From: an uncultured Prochlorococcus sp.
GTDB lineage: Bacteria; Cyanobacteriota; Cyanobacteriia; PCC-6307; Cyanobiaceae
Length of the DNA stretch: 30,173 nucleotides
Assembly (NCBI GenBank): GCA_902600395.1
Contig: CACKJL010000004.1
Coordinates: 1 to 30,173, forward strand
Direction of reading: 5' to 3'
The notes under the pieces are model-generated. The model made no database searches. It was not told where the DNA came from and was given only the letters and a program-made list of their open reading frames with translations. A program made the translations under genes and the position numbers. How positions within the stretch are numbered: position 1 is the stretch's first letter; every line of letters begins with the position of its first letter. This document shows, in pieces, positions 8,291-16,924 of the stretch.

Positions 8291-8294
8291 TAAA

Positions 8295-9302
8295 ATGGCT
8301 AATTCGAATAATCAGTTATTAAACGAAATTAGATTCGATTGGAATAAAGAAGAGATATTGGAAATCCTTAATATGCCTTTGATTGATTTAATGTGGGAAT
8401 CACAAATTGTTCACAGGAAATTCAACAACTACAACATTCAATTAGCATCATTGTTTAGCGTAAAAACTGGTGGATGTGAGGAAAATTGTTCGTATTGTAG
8501 CCAATCAATTTATAGTGCCAGCGAAATCAAAAGTCATCCACAATTTCAAGTTGACGAGGTTTTAGCAAGAGCTCAAATAGCAAAAAATGAGGGTGCAGAT
8601 AGGTTTTGTATGGGTTGGGCATGGAGAGAAATTAGAGATGGGAAATCTTTTGATGCAATGTTAGAAATGGTTAGCGGTGTAAAAGATTTAGGGATGGAAG
8701 CATGCGTTACTGCAGGGATGCTTACAGAAGAACAAGCTTCCAGATTGGCAAATGCTGGTTTGACCGCGTATAACCATAATCTTGATACTAGTCCTGAGCA
8801 CTATAAAAATATTATTACGACTAGAACTTATCAAGACAGACTAGATACTATCAAAAGGGTAAGAAATGCAGGAATAAATGTTTGTTGTGGAGGGATTATA
8901 GGTTTGGGAGAAACTTATGGCGATAGAGCATCTCTTTTGGAAGTGCTCTCAAATATGAATCCGCACCCTGAAAGTGTTCCTATAAATTCATTAGTAGCTA
9001 TTGAAGGTACTGGTTTAGAAGATAATAAAGAAATTGACTCTATTGAAATGATAAGGATGATAGCTACAGCAAGAATTCTCATGCCTAAAAGTAAAATAAG
9101 ATTAAGCGCAGGGCGAGAAAAGCTTTCAAAAGAAGCCCAAATTTTATGTTTTCAATGTGGGGCAAATTCAATTTTTTATGGAGATGAGTTACTCACGACT
9201 TCAAATCCATCTTTTCAATCAGATAGAAAACTTCTAAAAGAGGTTGGAGTATCATTTAACAAAGATTTTGAAGCTTGTGAACAAACATTATCTTCTTTAT
9301 GA
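8295..9302 (+). CDS. bioB: biotin synthase
   Basis: Radical SAM enzyme of 335 residues that inserts sulfur into dethiobiotin, the last step of biotin synthesis. The radical SAM cluster motif is C61-x3-C65-x2-C68 (GGCEENCSYCSQS). Conserved downstream segments include YNHNLDTSPE, GGIIGLGE, PINSLV and, near the end, the SAGRE segment and ANSIFYGD. The ATG at 8295 lies 4 bases after the uppS stop and gives the usual N-terminus; an upstream in-frame ATG at 8256 would overlap uppS and add 13 residues unlike the family. It overlaps trhO by 4 bases (ATGA), which suggests translational coupling. Confidence 0.96.
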   Translation: MANSNNQLLNEIRFDWNKEEILEILNMPLIDLMWESQIVHRKFNNYNIQLASLFSVKTGGCEENCSYCSQSIYSASEIKSHPQFQVDEVLARAQIAKNEGADRFCMGWAWREIRDGKSFDAMLEMVSGVKDLGMEACVTAGMLTEEQASRLANAGLTAYNHNLDTSPEHYKNIITTRTYQDRLDTIKRVRNAGINVCCGGIIGLGETYGDRASLLEVLSNMNPHPESVPINSLVAIEGTGLEDNKEIDSIEMIRMIATARILMPKSKIRLSAGREKLSKEAQILCFQCGANSIFYGDELLTTSNPSFQSDRKLLKEVGVSFNKDFEACEQTLSSL

Positions 9303-10231
9303 AAGGCCAAAATTATAAAATAGTTTCTCTTTACTCTTTTTTCCCATTTCAAGAAAACTTAATTCTTGATCTTAAAAATAAATTATTAGAAATCGAAAAT
9401 GAAACTGATCTTTCAGGTTTACTCATTTTTGCAAGTGAGGGCATCAATGGAACTATTTGTGCTGAGAAAAATGTAATTGATATTGTTATCAATTTAATTA
9501 CTAAATATGCAGATAATAGAAATTTGAATATTAAAGTAAATTTTTCAAAAAAGAAAGTCTTCAAAAAATTAAAAATAAAAATTAAGAAAGAAATAGTTAC
9601 CATGGGTATCCCTGAAATAAACCCTTCAGAAAATAATGGGACCTATATTGACTCAGCTGATTGGAATAAGTTAATAAAGAATAAAAATACAATAGTAATC
9701 GATACTAGAAATCATTATGAGGTTTCTATAGGTACATTTCAGAACTCTATAAACCCAAATACAAGAAATTTTAGCGAATTCCCCAAGTGGGTAGATGATC
9801 ATTTAGATACCCATTTAGAAAATAAAGATTCTTCAAATATAGCAATGTTTTGTACCGGAGGAATAAGATGTGAAAAAGCTACTAGTTTGCTGAAAAATAA
9901 AGGTTATAAAAATATTTATCACCTGCAAGGTGGTATCCTTCAATACCTTGATGATATACCAAAAGAAGAAAGCTTATTTGAAGGTGAATGTTACGTTTTT
10001 GATAAAAGAGTTGCTTTAGATCAAGAATTAGAAAAAGGCTCCTATTCGATTTGTCATGCATGTGGAATGCCAGTTTCAATTCAAGATCAAAAAAGAAAAG
10101 AATATAAAAAGGGTATCCAATGTCATTTCTGCATCGATCAATTCAGTGATGATGACAGGAAAAGGTTTGAAGAAAGGCAAAAACAGATAGATAGATTAAA
10201 AGTGGAAAATCATAAAATCTATAAGGTCTAA
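9299..10231 (+). CDS. trhO: rhodanese-domain tRNA uridine hydroxylase (TrhO/YceA family)
   Basis: A protein of 310 residues with the TrhO (YceA) layout: an N-terminal ferredoxin-like domain (about residues 1-95), then a rhodanese domain with the active Cys at C185 in CTGGIRC, and a C-terminal part with paired Cys (CHACGMP and CHFC) that may bind metal. The family makes 5-hydroxyuridine at tRNA position 34 using O2, a modification supporting decoding. The GIPEINPSENNGTYID linker and the DTRNHYEV loop are typical. It is translationally coupled to bioB by an ATGA overlap. The link to biotin looks positional rather than biochemical. The role is inferred from the family. Confidence 0.9.
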   Translation: MKGQNYKIVSLYSFFPFQENLILDLKNKLLEIENETDLSGLLIFASEGINGTICAEKNVIDIVINLITKYADNRNLNIKVNFSKKKVFKKLKIKIKKEIVTMGIPEINPSENNGTYIDSADWNKLIKNKNTIVIDTRNHYEVSIGTFQNSINPNTRNFSEFPKWVDDHLDTHLENKDSSNIAMFCTGGIRCEKATSLLKNKGYKNIYHLQGGILQYLDDIPKEESLFEGECYVFDKRVALDQELEKGSYSICHACGMPVSIQDQKRKEYKKGIQCHFCIDQFSDDDRKRFEERQKQIDRLKVENHKIYKV

Positions 10232-10242
10232 TTTTTAAAATC

Positions 10243-10743
10243 ATGAAAGTTGAAGAATTAGAAAAATTAGCAGGTAGCATTGGATTATTAATTAAAATTC
10301 AAGTTAGAGATACTCTCGGATTATGTTTCTTTAGAATCGTTGTAGCAGAACAGAAAGATAACATCATTAAGATTTGGGCCGAAATGAAAGGTTGGACTTA
10401 TTTAAATAAACAAGGCATTCAGCTTGATACATTAAGAATCCTAAGTAAAGCCCCTGCTTTTGTTTCGGAATTAATATGGGCAACAACTATGGCTTGGTCA
10501 ATTGAGAAAAAATCAAGCAACAAAGTAAGACTTTTAGCTATTTTTGATAGTGAAGGGTATAGTAAAAAACTTGTAAGATATTTCAAGTTAATAGGATTCA
10601 AAATTGTCAAAGAAGTTGGTTCTAGCCCAGTAGATCTTTTATTAAGATTGGTTTGGGGAGGTGCAGGTACACTTATGAACGGGGAATGTATTTCCATATT
10701 GAAAAGACTTGAAAAGAAACTCTCTTTAATTAAGGAAATTTAA
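10243..10743 (+). CDS. conserved protein of unknown function
   Basis: A 166-residue protein without a family I can name with confidence. It has no signal peptide and no clear membrane helix. Two halves can be seen: an N-terminal part with Trp-containing strands (IKIWAEMKGWTYLN) and a C-terminal part, RLLAIFDSEGYSKKLVRYFKLIGFK, whose strand-helix-strand pattern recalls the end of GNAT acetyltransferases. No acetyl-CoA loop is evident, so this is only a hint. It ends with a conserved-looking WGGAGTLMNGE. It starts 11 bases after trhO as the last gene of the lysA operon. Its stop overlaps that of convergent lipA within a TTAA. The gene is real: the frame is well spaced in the operon and the codon use matches its neighbours. 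Confidence 0.8.
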   Translation: MKVEELEKLAGSIGLLIKIQVRDTLGLCFFRIVVAEQKDNIIKIWAEMKGWTYLNKQGIQLDTLRILSKAPAFVSELIWATTMAWSIEKKSSNKVRLLAIFDSEGYSKKLVRYFKLIGFKIVKEVGSSPVDLLLRLVWGGAGTLMNGECISILKRLEKKLSLIKEI

Positions 10744-11639
10744 CCCGCGTGATAACTACTTCTAACTAAAGGGCCAGAAGATACTTTTTTGAATCCTAAT
10801 TTCTTAGAGAAGAGATATAAATATTCAAATTCAGATGGATCCCAATATTTCTTAACTGCCAAATGATTGAATGAGGGCCTTAAATATTGGCCAATTGTAA
10901 TTTGGTCACAATCAATTTTTTTAAGATCATAAATTGTATTTTTTATTTCATCCAATGTTTCTCCAAGTCCTAACATAATGCCTGATTTGGTTTGAATATG
11001 AGGAGCAATATCCTTTGACTTTTTTAGTAAACTAAGGGATTTTTTGTAATTTGCACCCCTCCTAACTTCTTTTTGCAGTCTTTCAACAGTTTCAAGATTA
11101 TGATTAAAGCATATTGGATCTTTTTCTAAAATCATCTTCAATCTCTCAGTCTGAAGGTTATTTGTTTCATCAAGATTTTTGCCTCCACCCCATAAATCAG
11201 GAGTTAAAACTTCAATTTTAATTTTTGAATCAATTTTTCTAATCTCATCAATTGTAGATATAAATAAATTTGCACCATGATCAGGGAGATCGTCTCTAGC
11301 TACAGATGTCAAAACAACATATTTCAAATTTAGTACTTTCACTGCTTCAGCGACTTGAGTACATTCATCAATATTGATAGAACTAGGTCTTCCTTTATTT
11401 ACCTGACAAAAAGCACATGAACGAGAACAGATCGATCCACCCAGTAAGAAGGTGGCTGTTCCTGAGGCATAACATTCTGCTCTATTTGGACATCTTGCTT
11501 CTTCACAAATAGTGTGAATATTTGATTTTTTGATGAGTGTTTGTATTTTTTCGAATTCTGAAGCTTTACTAATAGGAAATTTAATCCAAGAGGGAAGTCT
11601 TAAGATTTTTTCTTTCTTGATTAGATTATTTTCTCTCAT
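10740..11639 (-). CDS. lipA: lipoyl synthase
   Basis: Radical SAM enzyme of 299 residues that adds two sulfurs to octanoyl groups on lipoyl domains of pyruvate dehydrogenase and the glycine cleavage H protein. Both clusters are visible: the auxiliary one, C-x4-C-x5-C in CEEARCPNRAEC, and the radical SAM one, C-x3-C-x2-C in CSRSCAFC. The C-terminus has the family RSSYHAG, whose Ser supplies the unusual ligand of the auxiliary cluster. PDLWGGG and MLGLGET are also in place. It lies 3 bases after recR on the same strand, so the two are co-transcribed, and it meets the lysA operon tail to tail. Confidence 0.97.
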   Translation of the reverse strand: MRENNLIKKEKILRLPSWIKFPISKASEFEKIQTLIKKSNIHTICEEARCPNRAECYASGTATFLLGGSICSRSCAFCQVNKGRPSSINIDECTQVAEAVKVLNLKYVVLTSVARDDLPDHGANLFISTIDEIRKIDSKIKIEVLTPDLWGGGKNLDETNNLQTERLKMILEKDPICFNHNLETVERLQKEVRRGANYKKSLSLLKKSKDIAPHIQTKSGIMLGLGETLDEIKNTIYDLKKIDCDQITIGQYLRPSFNHLAVKKYWDPSEFEYLYLFSKKLGFKKVSSGPLVRSSYHAG

Positions 11640-11642
11640 TGT

Positions 11643-12242
11643 CTAATTTAGTTTTGTTCTGCCTTCTAAGGCCCTTGCAAGTGTAACTTCATCCACATAT
11701 TCAAGTTCACTACCCATTGGGAGCCCATATGCAATCCTCGTAACTTTAGTAAAAGGGGCTAACAATTTTCCAATATAAAGACTTGTTGTATCTCCCTCAA
11801 CACTTGGGGTCAATGCCAATATAATCTCATCTATTTCAGACTTACTAACTCTTTCTACCAAGCTTCTTATTTCTAAGAGTTCGGGGCCAACAGAATCCAT
11901 TGGGGATATTAAACCACCAATAACATGGTAAACACCTTTAAATTCTCTGGCGCGCTCCAACGCAAGCAAATCTTTAGTTTCTGCTACTACACAGATTAGT
12001 TTTTGATTTCTTTCAGTATTTCTACAAATTTCGCATTCATCTTCAGAAGTCAAATTGAAACATTTTTTGCAGCGACCAACATTACTATGTGCTTCTAACA
12101 GAGCCTTTGAAAATTCTCTTATTGTACTTTCAGGTTGTTTTAAAATAAACAGGGCTAATCGTTGCGCTGTTCTTGGACCAATCCCTGGGAATTTCTCAAA
12201 ATGACCGATTAATTTTGAAAGTGGTTTGGTATAAGTAATCAA
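11643..12242 (-). CDS. recR: recombination mediator RecR
   Basis: RecR of 199 residues, which works with RecO (and RecF) to load RecA on gapped DNA. An N-terminal helix-hairpin-helix (FPGIGPRTAQRLA) is followed by a four-Cys zinc finger (CKKC and CEIC), a Toprim domain starting KLICVVAETKDLLALE, and the family ending with GSELEYVDEVTLARAL. The start is TTG at 12242-12240; no ATG is available nearby, and this start gives the usual N-terminus. It is divergent from psbP across 103 bases and leads into lipA. Together with recBCD further on, both main RecA-loading routes are encoded in this window. Confidence 0.96.
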   Translation of the reverse strand: MITYTKPLSKLIGHFEKFPGIGPRTAQRLALFILKQPESTIREFSKALLEAHSNVGRCKKCFNLTSEDECEICRNTERNQKLICVVAETKDLLALERAREFKGVYHVIGGLISPMDSVGPELLEIRSLVERVSKSEIDEIILALTPSVEGDTTSLYIGKLLAPFTKVTRIAYGLPMGSELEYVDEVTLARALEGRTKLN

Positions 12243-12294
12243 AATTAAACTATTTCTAGAGATAATTTAGACGCAAAATTCCGAATTGCCATAA

Positions 12295-12322
12295 TTGTTT
12301 GCTTTTAATGTCTTATTATATT
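12295..12322 (+). promoter_or_regulatory. candidate promoter of psbP
   Basis: In the divergent gap between recR and psbP, TTGTTT (12295-12300) and TATATT (12317-12322) are spaced by 16 bases and would start transcription about 17 bases before the psbP ATG. Both boxes deviate from consensus, and A+T-rich DNA makes such matches common. Confidence 0.3.
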
Positions 12323-12345
12323 TTTAGTTAGTAATTTCAAACAAA

Positions 12346-12903
12346 ATGAAAAATATTAAATTTAACCCTTTCAAATATTTATTTTTGCTTTTTTTGTGCT
12401 TAACAATGAGTGCTTGTAGTGGCGGACTAAATGCGGGATTAGAAGCTTATCAAAGTCCAGATGGTAGATATGCCTTTTTGTATCCAACAGGATGGACTAG
12501 AGTAAAAGTCGATGGAGGACCTGAAATTATTTATCATGATTTAATAAATAGTAATGAGACCTTAAGTTTAGTTATTTCTGATGTCAATAAAGAGGTTCAA
12601 TTAGAGCAATTAGGAAGCCCAAGTGAAGTAGGTCAAACATTAATTGATAAAGTCATTGCTCCCGAAGGTTCAGGTAGAGATGTAAAACTTATAAATACCA
12701 ATAAAAGGGAGGCATCCAATCACATTTTCTATGATTTAGAGTATGAATTAAATTTAAATGAACAGGCAAGACATGAATTAGCTACTGTCGTAATTGATAG
12801 AGGAACACTTTACACTTTCGCAGTGGGAACAAATGAAGAAAGATGGAATAAAGTTGACGGTATGTTTAGTAACGTAATTGAATCATTTAACTTCTTAATA
12901 TAG
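12346..12903 (+). CDS. psbP: PsbP-like photosystem II lipoprotein (CyanoP)
   Basis: A protein of 185 residues with a lipoprotein signal peptide: a basic start, a hydrophobic stretch, then the lipobox MSAC with the acylated Cys at C24. The mature part has the PsbP opening YQSPDGRYAFLYPTGW, followed by DLINSNETLSLVISDV and a C-terminal strand ending FNFLI. CyanoP proteins sit on the lumenal side of thylakoids and help photosystem II assembly or oxygen evolution. It is a single-gene plus-strand unit between recR and the convergent ABC transporter, with only 14 bases between the two stops and no clear terminator hairpin there. Confidence 0.93.
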   Translation: MKNIKFNPFKYLFLLFLCLTMSACSGGLNAGLEAYQSPDGRYAFLYPTGWTRVKVDGGPEIIYHDLINSNETLSLVISDVNKEVQLEQLGSPSEVGQTLIDKVIAPEGSGRDVKLINTNKREASNHIFYDLEYELNLNEQARHELATVVIDRGTLYTFAVGTNEERWNKVDGMFSNVIESFNFLI

Positions 12904-12917
12904 TTTAGAAATTCATA

Positions 12918-14690
12918 CTAGATTCCTACTTGAACATTCCACAAATCAGCATATGTTTTGTTCTGATCTAATAGTTCTTCATGTTTTCCACTTTCAACTA
13001 TTTTACCTTTATCAATAACTACAATATTATCCGCATTTTTTATAGTGCTTAATCTATGAGCTATTACTATAGTTGTTCTTTCTTTTGTGATTTTAGATAA
13101 CGATTTTTGAATTAAAGCCTCTGTTTCATTATCAACTGAGGCTGTAGCTTCATCTAATATTAATATTGGAGCATCCTTTAAAACAGCTCTAGCCAAGGCA
13201 ATTCTTTGACGTTGCCCGCCTGAGAGCCTTTGGCCCCTCTCCCCCACAATAGTTTTATATCCATCCGGTAATTGTTCAATAAATTTATGAGCTTCCGCAA
13301 TCTTTGAAGCTTTGATGATATTTTTAAGACTTGGGTTGATTGAGCCATAAGCAATATTTTCTTGTACACTTCCATGAAATAAATAAGTTTCTTGACTTAC
13401 TAAAGAGATACACTTTCTTAAATCCCTCAAATTTATTTCTTTAATAGAAACCCCATCCAAGGTTATTGACCCATTATTACTATCATAAATTCTAAGTAGT
13501 AATTTTATTATTGTACTTTTGCCAGAACCTGTTAAACCAACAATTCCTAATGTTGAGTAATTTTCAATTTTGAAATTTATGTTTTTTAAAGTTAAATCTC
13601 GTCCAGGATAATTAAAATTTAAATTATTAAAAATAATTTCTCCTTTGATATCTTTAGGTTCAATTTTTATTTTTCCATCTTTTATTTTTATAGGCGTATC
13701 AATGAGATCAATTACTCTATCTATTGAAGCCATAGATCTCTGAAAATCATCTAAAACATGCCCCAAAGTAGTTAAAGGCCATAATAGTCTTTGTGTAATA
13801 AACACTAAAAAACTATAAGTACCTACATCAAGTGTCTTATTCCAAGTTTGGAAACCTCCAATTAATAGAATTGCTATAAAAGCAAATAAAATTGCGAATC
13901 TTATAAGAGGGATAAAAGCAGAAGATAATTTTATTGCAGCCTTATTACTTCTTTGATAATCGAGACTTTCTTTATTTAATCTATTTAGTTCCCATTTTTC
14001 TTTAGTAAAACTTTTTATGGTTAGAATTCCACTTAAATTATTATTAAGCCTTGATGCCAACATTCCAGCTTTATTTCTAACATCTCTGTATTTTGGAGCA
14101 AGCTTCCTTTGAAATTTAATTGATCCTAAAAATATAATTGGAATAGGAAAGAAAGCAAATAAAGCGATTTTTGGAGCAACAAAAATCATAGTGCCCCCAA
14201 TTATTAATACAGTTACAAATAACTGAATAATCTGATTAGCCCCTTGGTCTAGAAATCTCTCGAGTTGATTTATATCATCATTCAAAATAGATAATAGCCT
14301 TCCAGTATTATCATTTTCAAAAAAATCCATATCTAACTCCTGGATATGCTCATAAGCTTTTATTCTTAATTTATGTTGAGATAGCTGAGCCAAATTTCTC
14401 CATAAAATCGAATATAAATATTCAAAGGAGGATTCACCAGACCAAACTATTCCTGAAGCAAATGCAAGAAAAATCAATTGTGCAGGAACTTCTTTTATTC
14501 CAAAACCAGCAATCCATGAATTCTGTTCCTTAACAACGATATCCACTGCAAGACCAATTATTACAGGGGGAGCTAAATCTAATATTTTATTAATTATGGA
14601 ACTAAGAAAAGCAAAAAATAGTAACCTTCTTTCCTCAATCAGATTTAAATAAAGTCTAATTATTGGATTTTGATTGTTCTTATACCTCAT
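12918..14690 (-). CDS. ABC exporter, fused membrane and ATPase domains
   Basis: A half-transporter of 590 residues in the MdlB/MsbA class, working as a dimer. The N-terminal part (about residues 1-320) has the six-helix exporter domain with the intracellular-loop motif FFENDNTGRLLSILNDD. The ATPase domain has Walker A GLTGSGKST (about residue 388), Q-loop SLVSQETYLF, signature LSGGQRQRIALARA, Walker B ILILDEATASVD and the H-loop IVIAHRLST. Every catalytic residue is present. The substrate cannot be read from sequence; lipid or peptide export is usual for the group. It is the last gene of the long minus-strand run, 11 bases after the small exported protein. Confidence 0.92.
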   Translation of the reverse strand: MRYKNNQNPIIRLYLNLIEERRLLFFAFLSSIINKILDLAPPVIIGLAVDIVVKEQNSWIAGFGIKEVPAQLIFLAFASGIVWSGESSFEYLYSILWRNLAQLSQHKLRIKAYEHIQELDMDFFENDNTGRLLSILNDDINQLERFLDQGANQIIQLFVTVLIIGGTMIFVAPKIALFAFFPIPIIFLGSIKFQRKLAPKYRDVRNKAGMLASRLNNNLSGILTIKSFTKEKWELNRLNKESLDYQRSNKAAIKLSSAFIPLIRFAILFAFIAILLIGGFQTWNKTLDVGTYSFLVFITQRLLWPLTTLGHVLDDFQRSMASIDRVIDLIDTPIKIKDGKIKIEPKDIKGEIIFNNLNFNYPGRDLTLKNINFKIENYSTLGIVGLTGSGKSTIIKLLLRIYDSNNGSITLDGVSIKEINLRDLRKCISLVSQETYLFHGSVQENIAYGSINPSLKNIIKASKIAEAHKFIEQLPDGYKTIVGERGQRLSGGQRQRIALARAVLKDAPILILDEATASVDNETEALIQKSLSKITKERTTIVIAHRLSTIKNADNIVVIDKGKIVESGKHEELLDQNKTYADLWNVQVGI

Positions 14691-14701
14691 AAAAATAATA
14701 A

Positions 14702-14995
14702 TTAAATCTTTCTATTATGATTTAAATTTTCTTTAGTTTCTAATTTACATTTTGTTTTTGCATCTTGATGACTTGCAGTTTGCATAAATTCTTCGTAGTA
14801 ACAATCGCAAGTTTCATTCGCAATTTCTTCACTATATACCATTTCTGCTTTCATCATCTCCTCTTTAACACTCTGAAGACAAAATAATTTTATGATTGAA
14901 TTTTGTTTCGTTTGAGCTAAATAATAACTATTAAAGGAGTTGAATAGTATTATCAGATTCACAAAAATAAAGAAATTATATTTGCTAGCTTTCAT
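14702..14995 (-). CDS. small exported protein with four cysteines, function unknown
   Basis: A 97-residue protein that I do not recognise. It begins with a Sec-type signal: two lysines, then a hydrophobic stretch to about residue 27 ending YYLAQ. The mature part is mostly charged helix with cysteines C39, C63, C65 and C83, the middle pair as CDC. The spacing would allow two disulfides in a periplasmic or lumenal helical hairpin, but this is inference. It lies 9 bases after the DEAD-box helicase stop and 11 bases before the ABC exporter start, so it may act with the exporter. The low-complexity Asn-rich end (ENLNHNRKI) is typical of A+T-rich genomes. Confidence 0.7.
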   Translation of the reverse strand: MKASKYNFFIFVNLIILFNSFNSYYLAQTKQNSIIKLFCLQSVKEEMMKAEMVYSEEIANETCDCYYEEFMQTASHQDAKTKCKLETKENLNHNRKI

Positions 14996-15004
14996 TCTCT
15001 TTCA

Positions 15005-16786
15005 CTAGTTTCTGACTTTAATTTTTTTTAATTTATTTTTAGTTTCTCTATGCAGATCTCTGGGTAAATCTACCAAACTATAATCATTAAAAATCTGTAT
15101 CTTACCTATGGATCTACCATTTATATTAGTTGAATTACAGATTGAGGATATAATATTTGCAACTCTAACTCCATCAAATTTACCAAAGTTAAATTTGTAG
15201 GTTTCAAAAGAATCATTTTGATAATTATTTCTTCTATTTGAATTTCTCATACGGCTATTACTATTTCTATTTGATCTATTTCGATCAGTATTATTTTGTT
15301 TATTAATCCAAGAATCATCTTCATTAACAAAAAATGATTTATTACCTATTACTAAATTAATCGCAGCCATTGCAATATTTGAGTCATCCATGGAGTATTT
15401 TTCTTTTAAATTATCTAGTACATCAATAATCAAAGCTTTATTTTCTTCATTTTCATCTTTAGCTAAAGAACTCTCATTAACATTATCTATAAGTTTCTCC
15501 ATCCTTTTTTCGTTTATTATTTCATTACTTGGTATATTGATTTCTTCAATCTTAGTTCTTGTTGAGTTTTCTAAGTTTCTTAGAAAATGTTTTTCTCTTT
15601 GATTAACAAATAAAATTGCTTCTCCTGATCTGCCTGCCCTTCCAGTTCTTCCAATTCTATGAGTATATGTTTCCTTGTCAAAAGGAAAATCGTAATTAAC
15701 AACAAGTTTTATCCTCTCAACATCTAATCCTCTAGCTGCGACATCAGTTGCAACAAGGATATTAATAAATCCTTTTTTCAATCTATCTACAGTATTTTCT
15801 CTTTGATTTTGAGGTATATCTCCATTAAGTACTGCCACAGTATGACCTGAATTCTCTAAAGCTTCAGCTATTGAAGTAGTAAGTAGTTTTGTCCTAACAA
15901 AAATAATTACTCCCTCATTATTAAGTTCTAGTATTCTTTTTAAAGCATCTAACTTATGATGCCTTTGTACATATAGAAATTTTTGCGAAATTAATTGAGT
16001 TTCTTTTTTGACACTTTTGATTAATATTTCGGCGGGATCATTTAGATATTTTTTTGCTATATTTCTTATCTCACTAGGCATTGTTGCTGAAAACAATACC
16101 ATCTGCTTATTTTCCGGAAGTTGATCTATTATCCATTCAATATCTTCAAGAAAACCCATATTTAACATTTCATCTGCCTCATCTAAAACAAGACAATTTA
16201 TATCTTTAATTTTAAAAGTCCCCTGCCTTATATGATCCATTATTCGGCCAGGGGTCCCAACTACTACGTCAACTTTTCTTTTTAATGCAGAAATTTGATT
16301 TCGATAGTCGGTACCTCCATATATTGCAACCGTCTTAAAATTACTAGATTCAGAACTATAACTTTTAAAAGATTCTGCCACTTGAGTTGCTAATTCTCTT
16401 GTAGGAGTCATAACTAAAACCTTGGCATTTAATTCTTTATTATCTGTAAGTTTTTCTATTATTGGTAATGCGAAAGCTGCAGTCTTTCCTGTTCCTGTTT
16501 GTGCTTGGCCTAGTAAATCCCTGCCTAACATTAGTTCGGGAATTGCTGCTTTTTGGATGGGAGTTGGATTTTTATATCCTTTATTTTTTAACGAGTTTAA
16601 GATCGATTGATTAAACCCAAAATTGAGAAATCCATTCTCATTATCATCTTCTTTCGATACTTCCAATAATTGAGATTCAATTTCTTTTTTGTTATCTAAG
16701 TTCTTGAACTCTAGTAGGGAAGAATCTTCATTATGAGACTTTCCCTGCTCACTACCAAGAGAGTTACTATCTTTTTTTAAAGCCAT
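15005..16786 (-). CDS. deaD: DEAD-box RNA helicase with C-terminal DbpA-type RNA-binding domain
   Basis: ATP-dependent RNA helicase of 593 residues, CsdA/DeaD type, acting in ribosome assembly and mRNA unfolding in the cold. Motifs in order: Q motif GYKNPTPIQ, I AQTGTGKT (about residue 95), Ia PTRELATQ, II DEAD (about residue 204), III SAT, V ARGLDV, VI HRIGRTGRAG. An acidic 50-residue start and an Arg/Asn/Ser-rich linker (about 495-520) flank the core. The last 70 residues, with FGKFDGVRVANIISS and IGKIQIF, form a DbpA-like RRM domain that binds structured RNA. The ATG at 16786 is preceded by a strong hairpin (see that entry), suggesting control at translation. It is 138 bases from recD, the largest gap inside the minus-strand run. 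Confidence 0.95.
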   Translation of the reverse strand: MALKKDSNSLGSEQGKSHNEDSSLLEFKNLDNKKEIESQLLEVSKEDDNENGFLNFGFNQSILNSLKNKGYKNPTPIQKAAIPELMLGRDLLGQAQTGTGKTAAFALPIIEKLTDNKELNAKVLVMTPTRELATQVAESFKSYSSESSNFKTVAIYGGTDYRNQISALKRKVDVVVGTPGRIMDHIRQGTFKIKDINCLVLDEADEMLNMGFLEDIEWIIDQLPENKQMVLFSATMPSEIRNIAKKYLNDPAEILIKSVKKETQLISQKFLYVQRHHKLDALKRILELNNEGVIIFVRTKLLTTSIAEALENSGHTVAVLNGDIPQNQRENTVDRLKKGFINILVATDVAARGLDVERIKLVVNYDFPFDKETYTHRIGRTGRAGRSGEAILFVNQREKHFLRNLENSTRTKIEEINIPSNEIINEKRMEKLIDNVNESSLAKDENEENKALIIDVLDNLKEKYSMDDSNIAMAAINLVIGNKSFFVNEDDSWINKQNNTDRNRSNRNSNSRMRNSNRRNNYQNDSFETYKFNFGKFDGVRVANIISSICNSTNINGRSIGKIQIFNDYSLVDLPRDLHRETKNKLKKIKVRN

Positions 16787-16790
16787 TTTA

Positions 16791-16819
16791 AATGCCTAAT
16801 AATCTTCTGATTAGGCATT
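16791..16819 (-). promoter_or_regulatory. perfect 10-bp leader hairpin enclosing the deaD ribosome-binding site
   Basis: AATGCCTAAT (16791-16800) and ATTAGGCATT (16810-16819) are exact reverse complements with a 9-base loop. In the minus-strand transcript the stem ends 4 bases before the deaD AUG. The 3' arm carries the only SD-like element, AGG, 8 bases from the AUG, so folding would hide it. No U-run follows, which argues against a simple terminator of the recD transcript. The other bases of this 138-base gap show no gene; they include a short 5-bp hairpin around 16883-16898. Confidence 0.6.
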
Positions 16820-16924
16820 CAACAAATATCTAAATTGACTTAAATTGTTGATTAGCCTTACAGAGCCGAATTATTAATCTAACATCTTGGGGTTAAGATA
16901 TTACTAATTTCTCAAAAATAAAAT

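Noticed and set aside
8256..8294. An upstream ATG of bioB inside uppS
   Set aside because: The added 13 residues are translated from the end of uppS in another frame and are unlike biotin synthases; the ATG at 8295 gives the usual length.
16791..16819. The deaD leader hairpin as a plain terminator of recD
   Set aside because: Only three U follow the stem and the start codon comes 4 bases later; a leader role fits better, though partial termination is not excluded.
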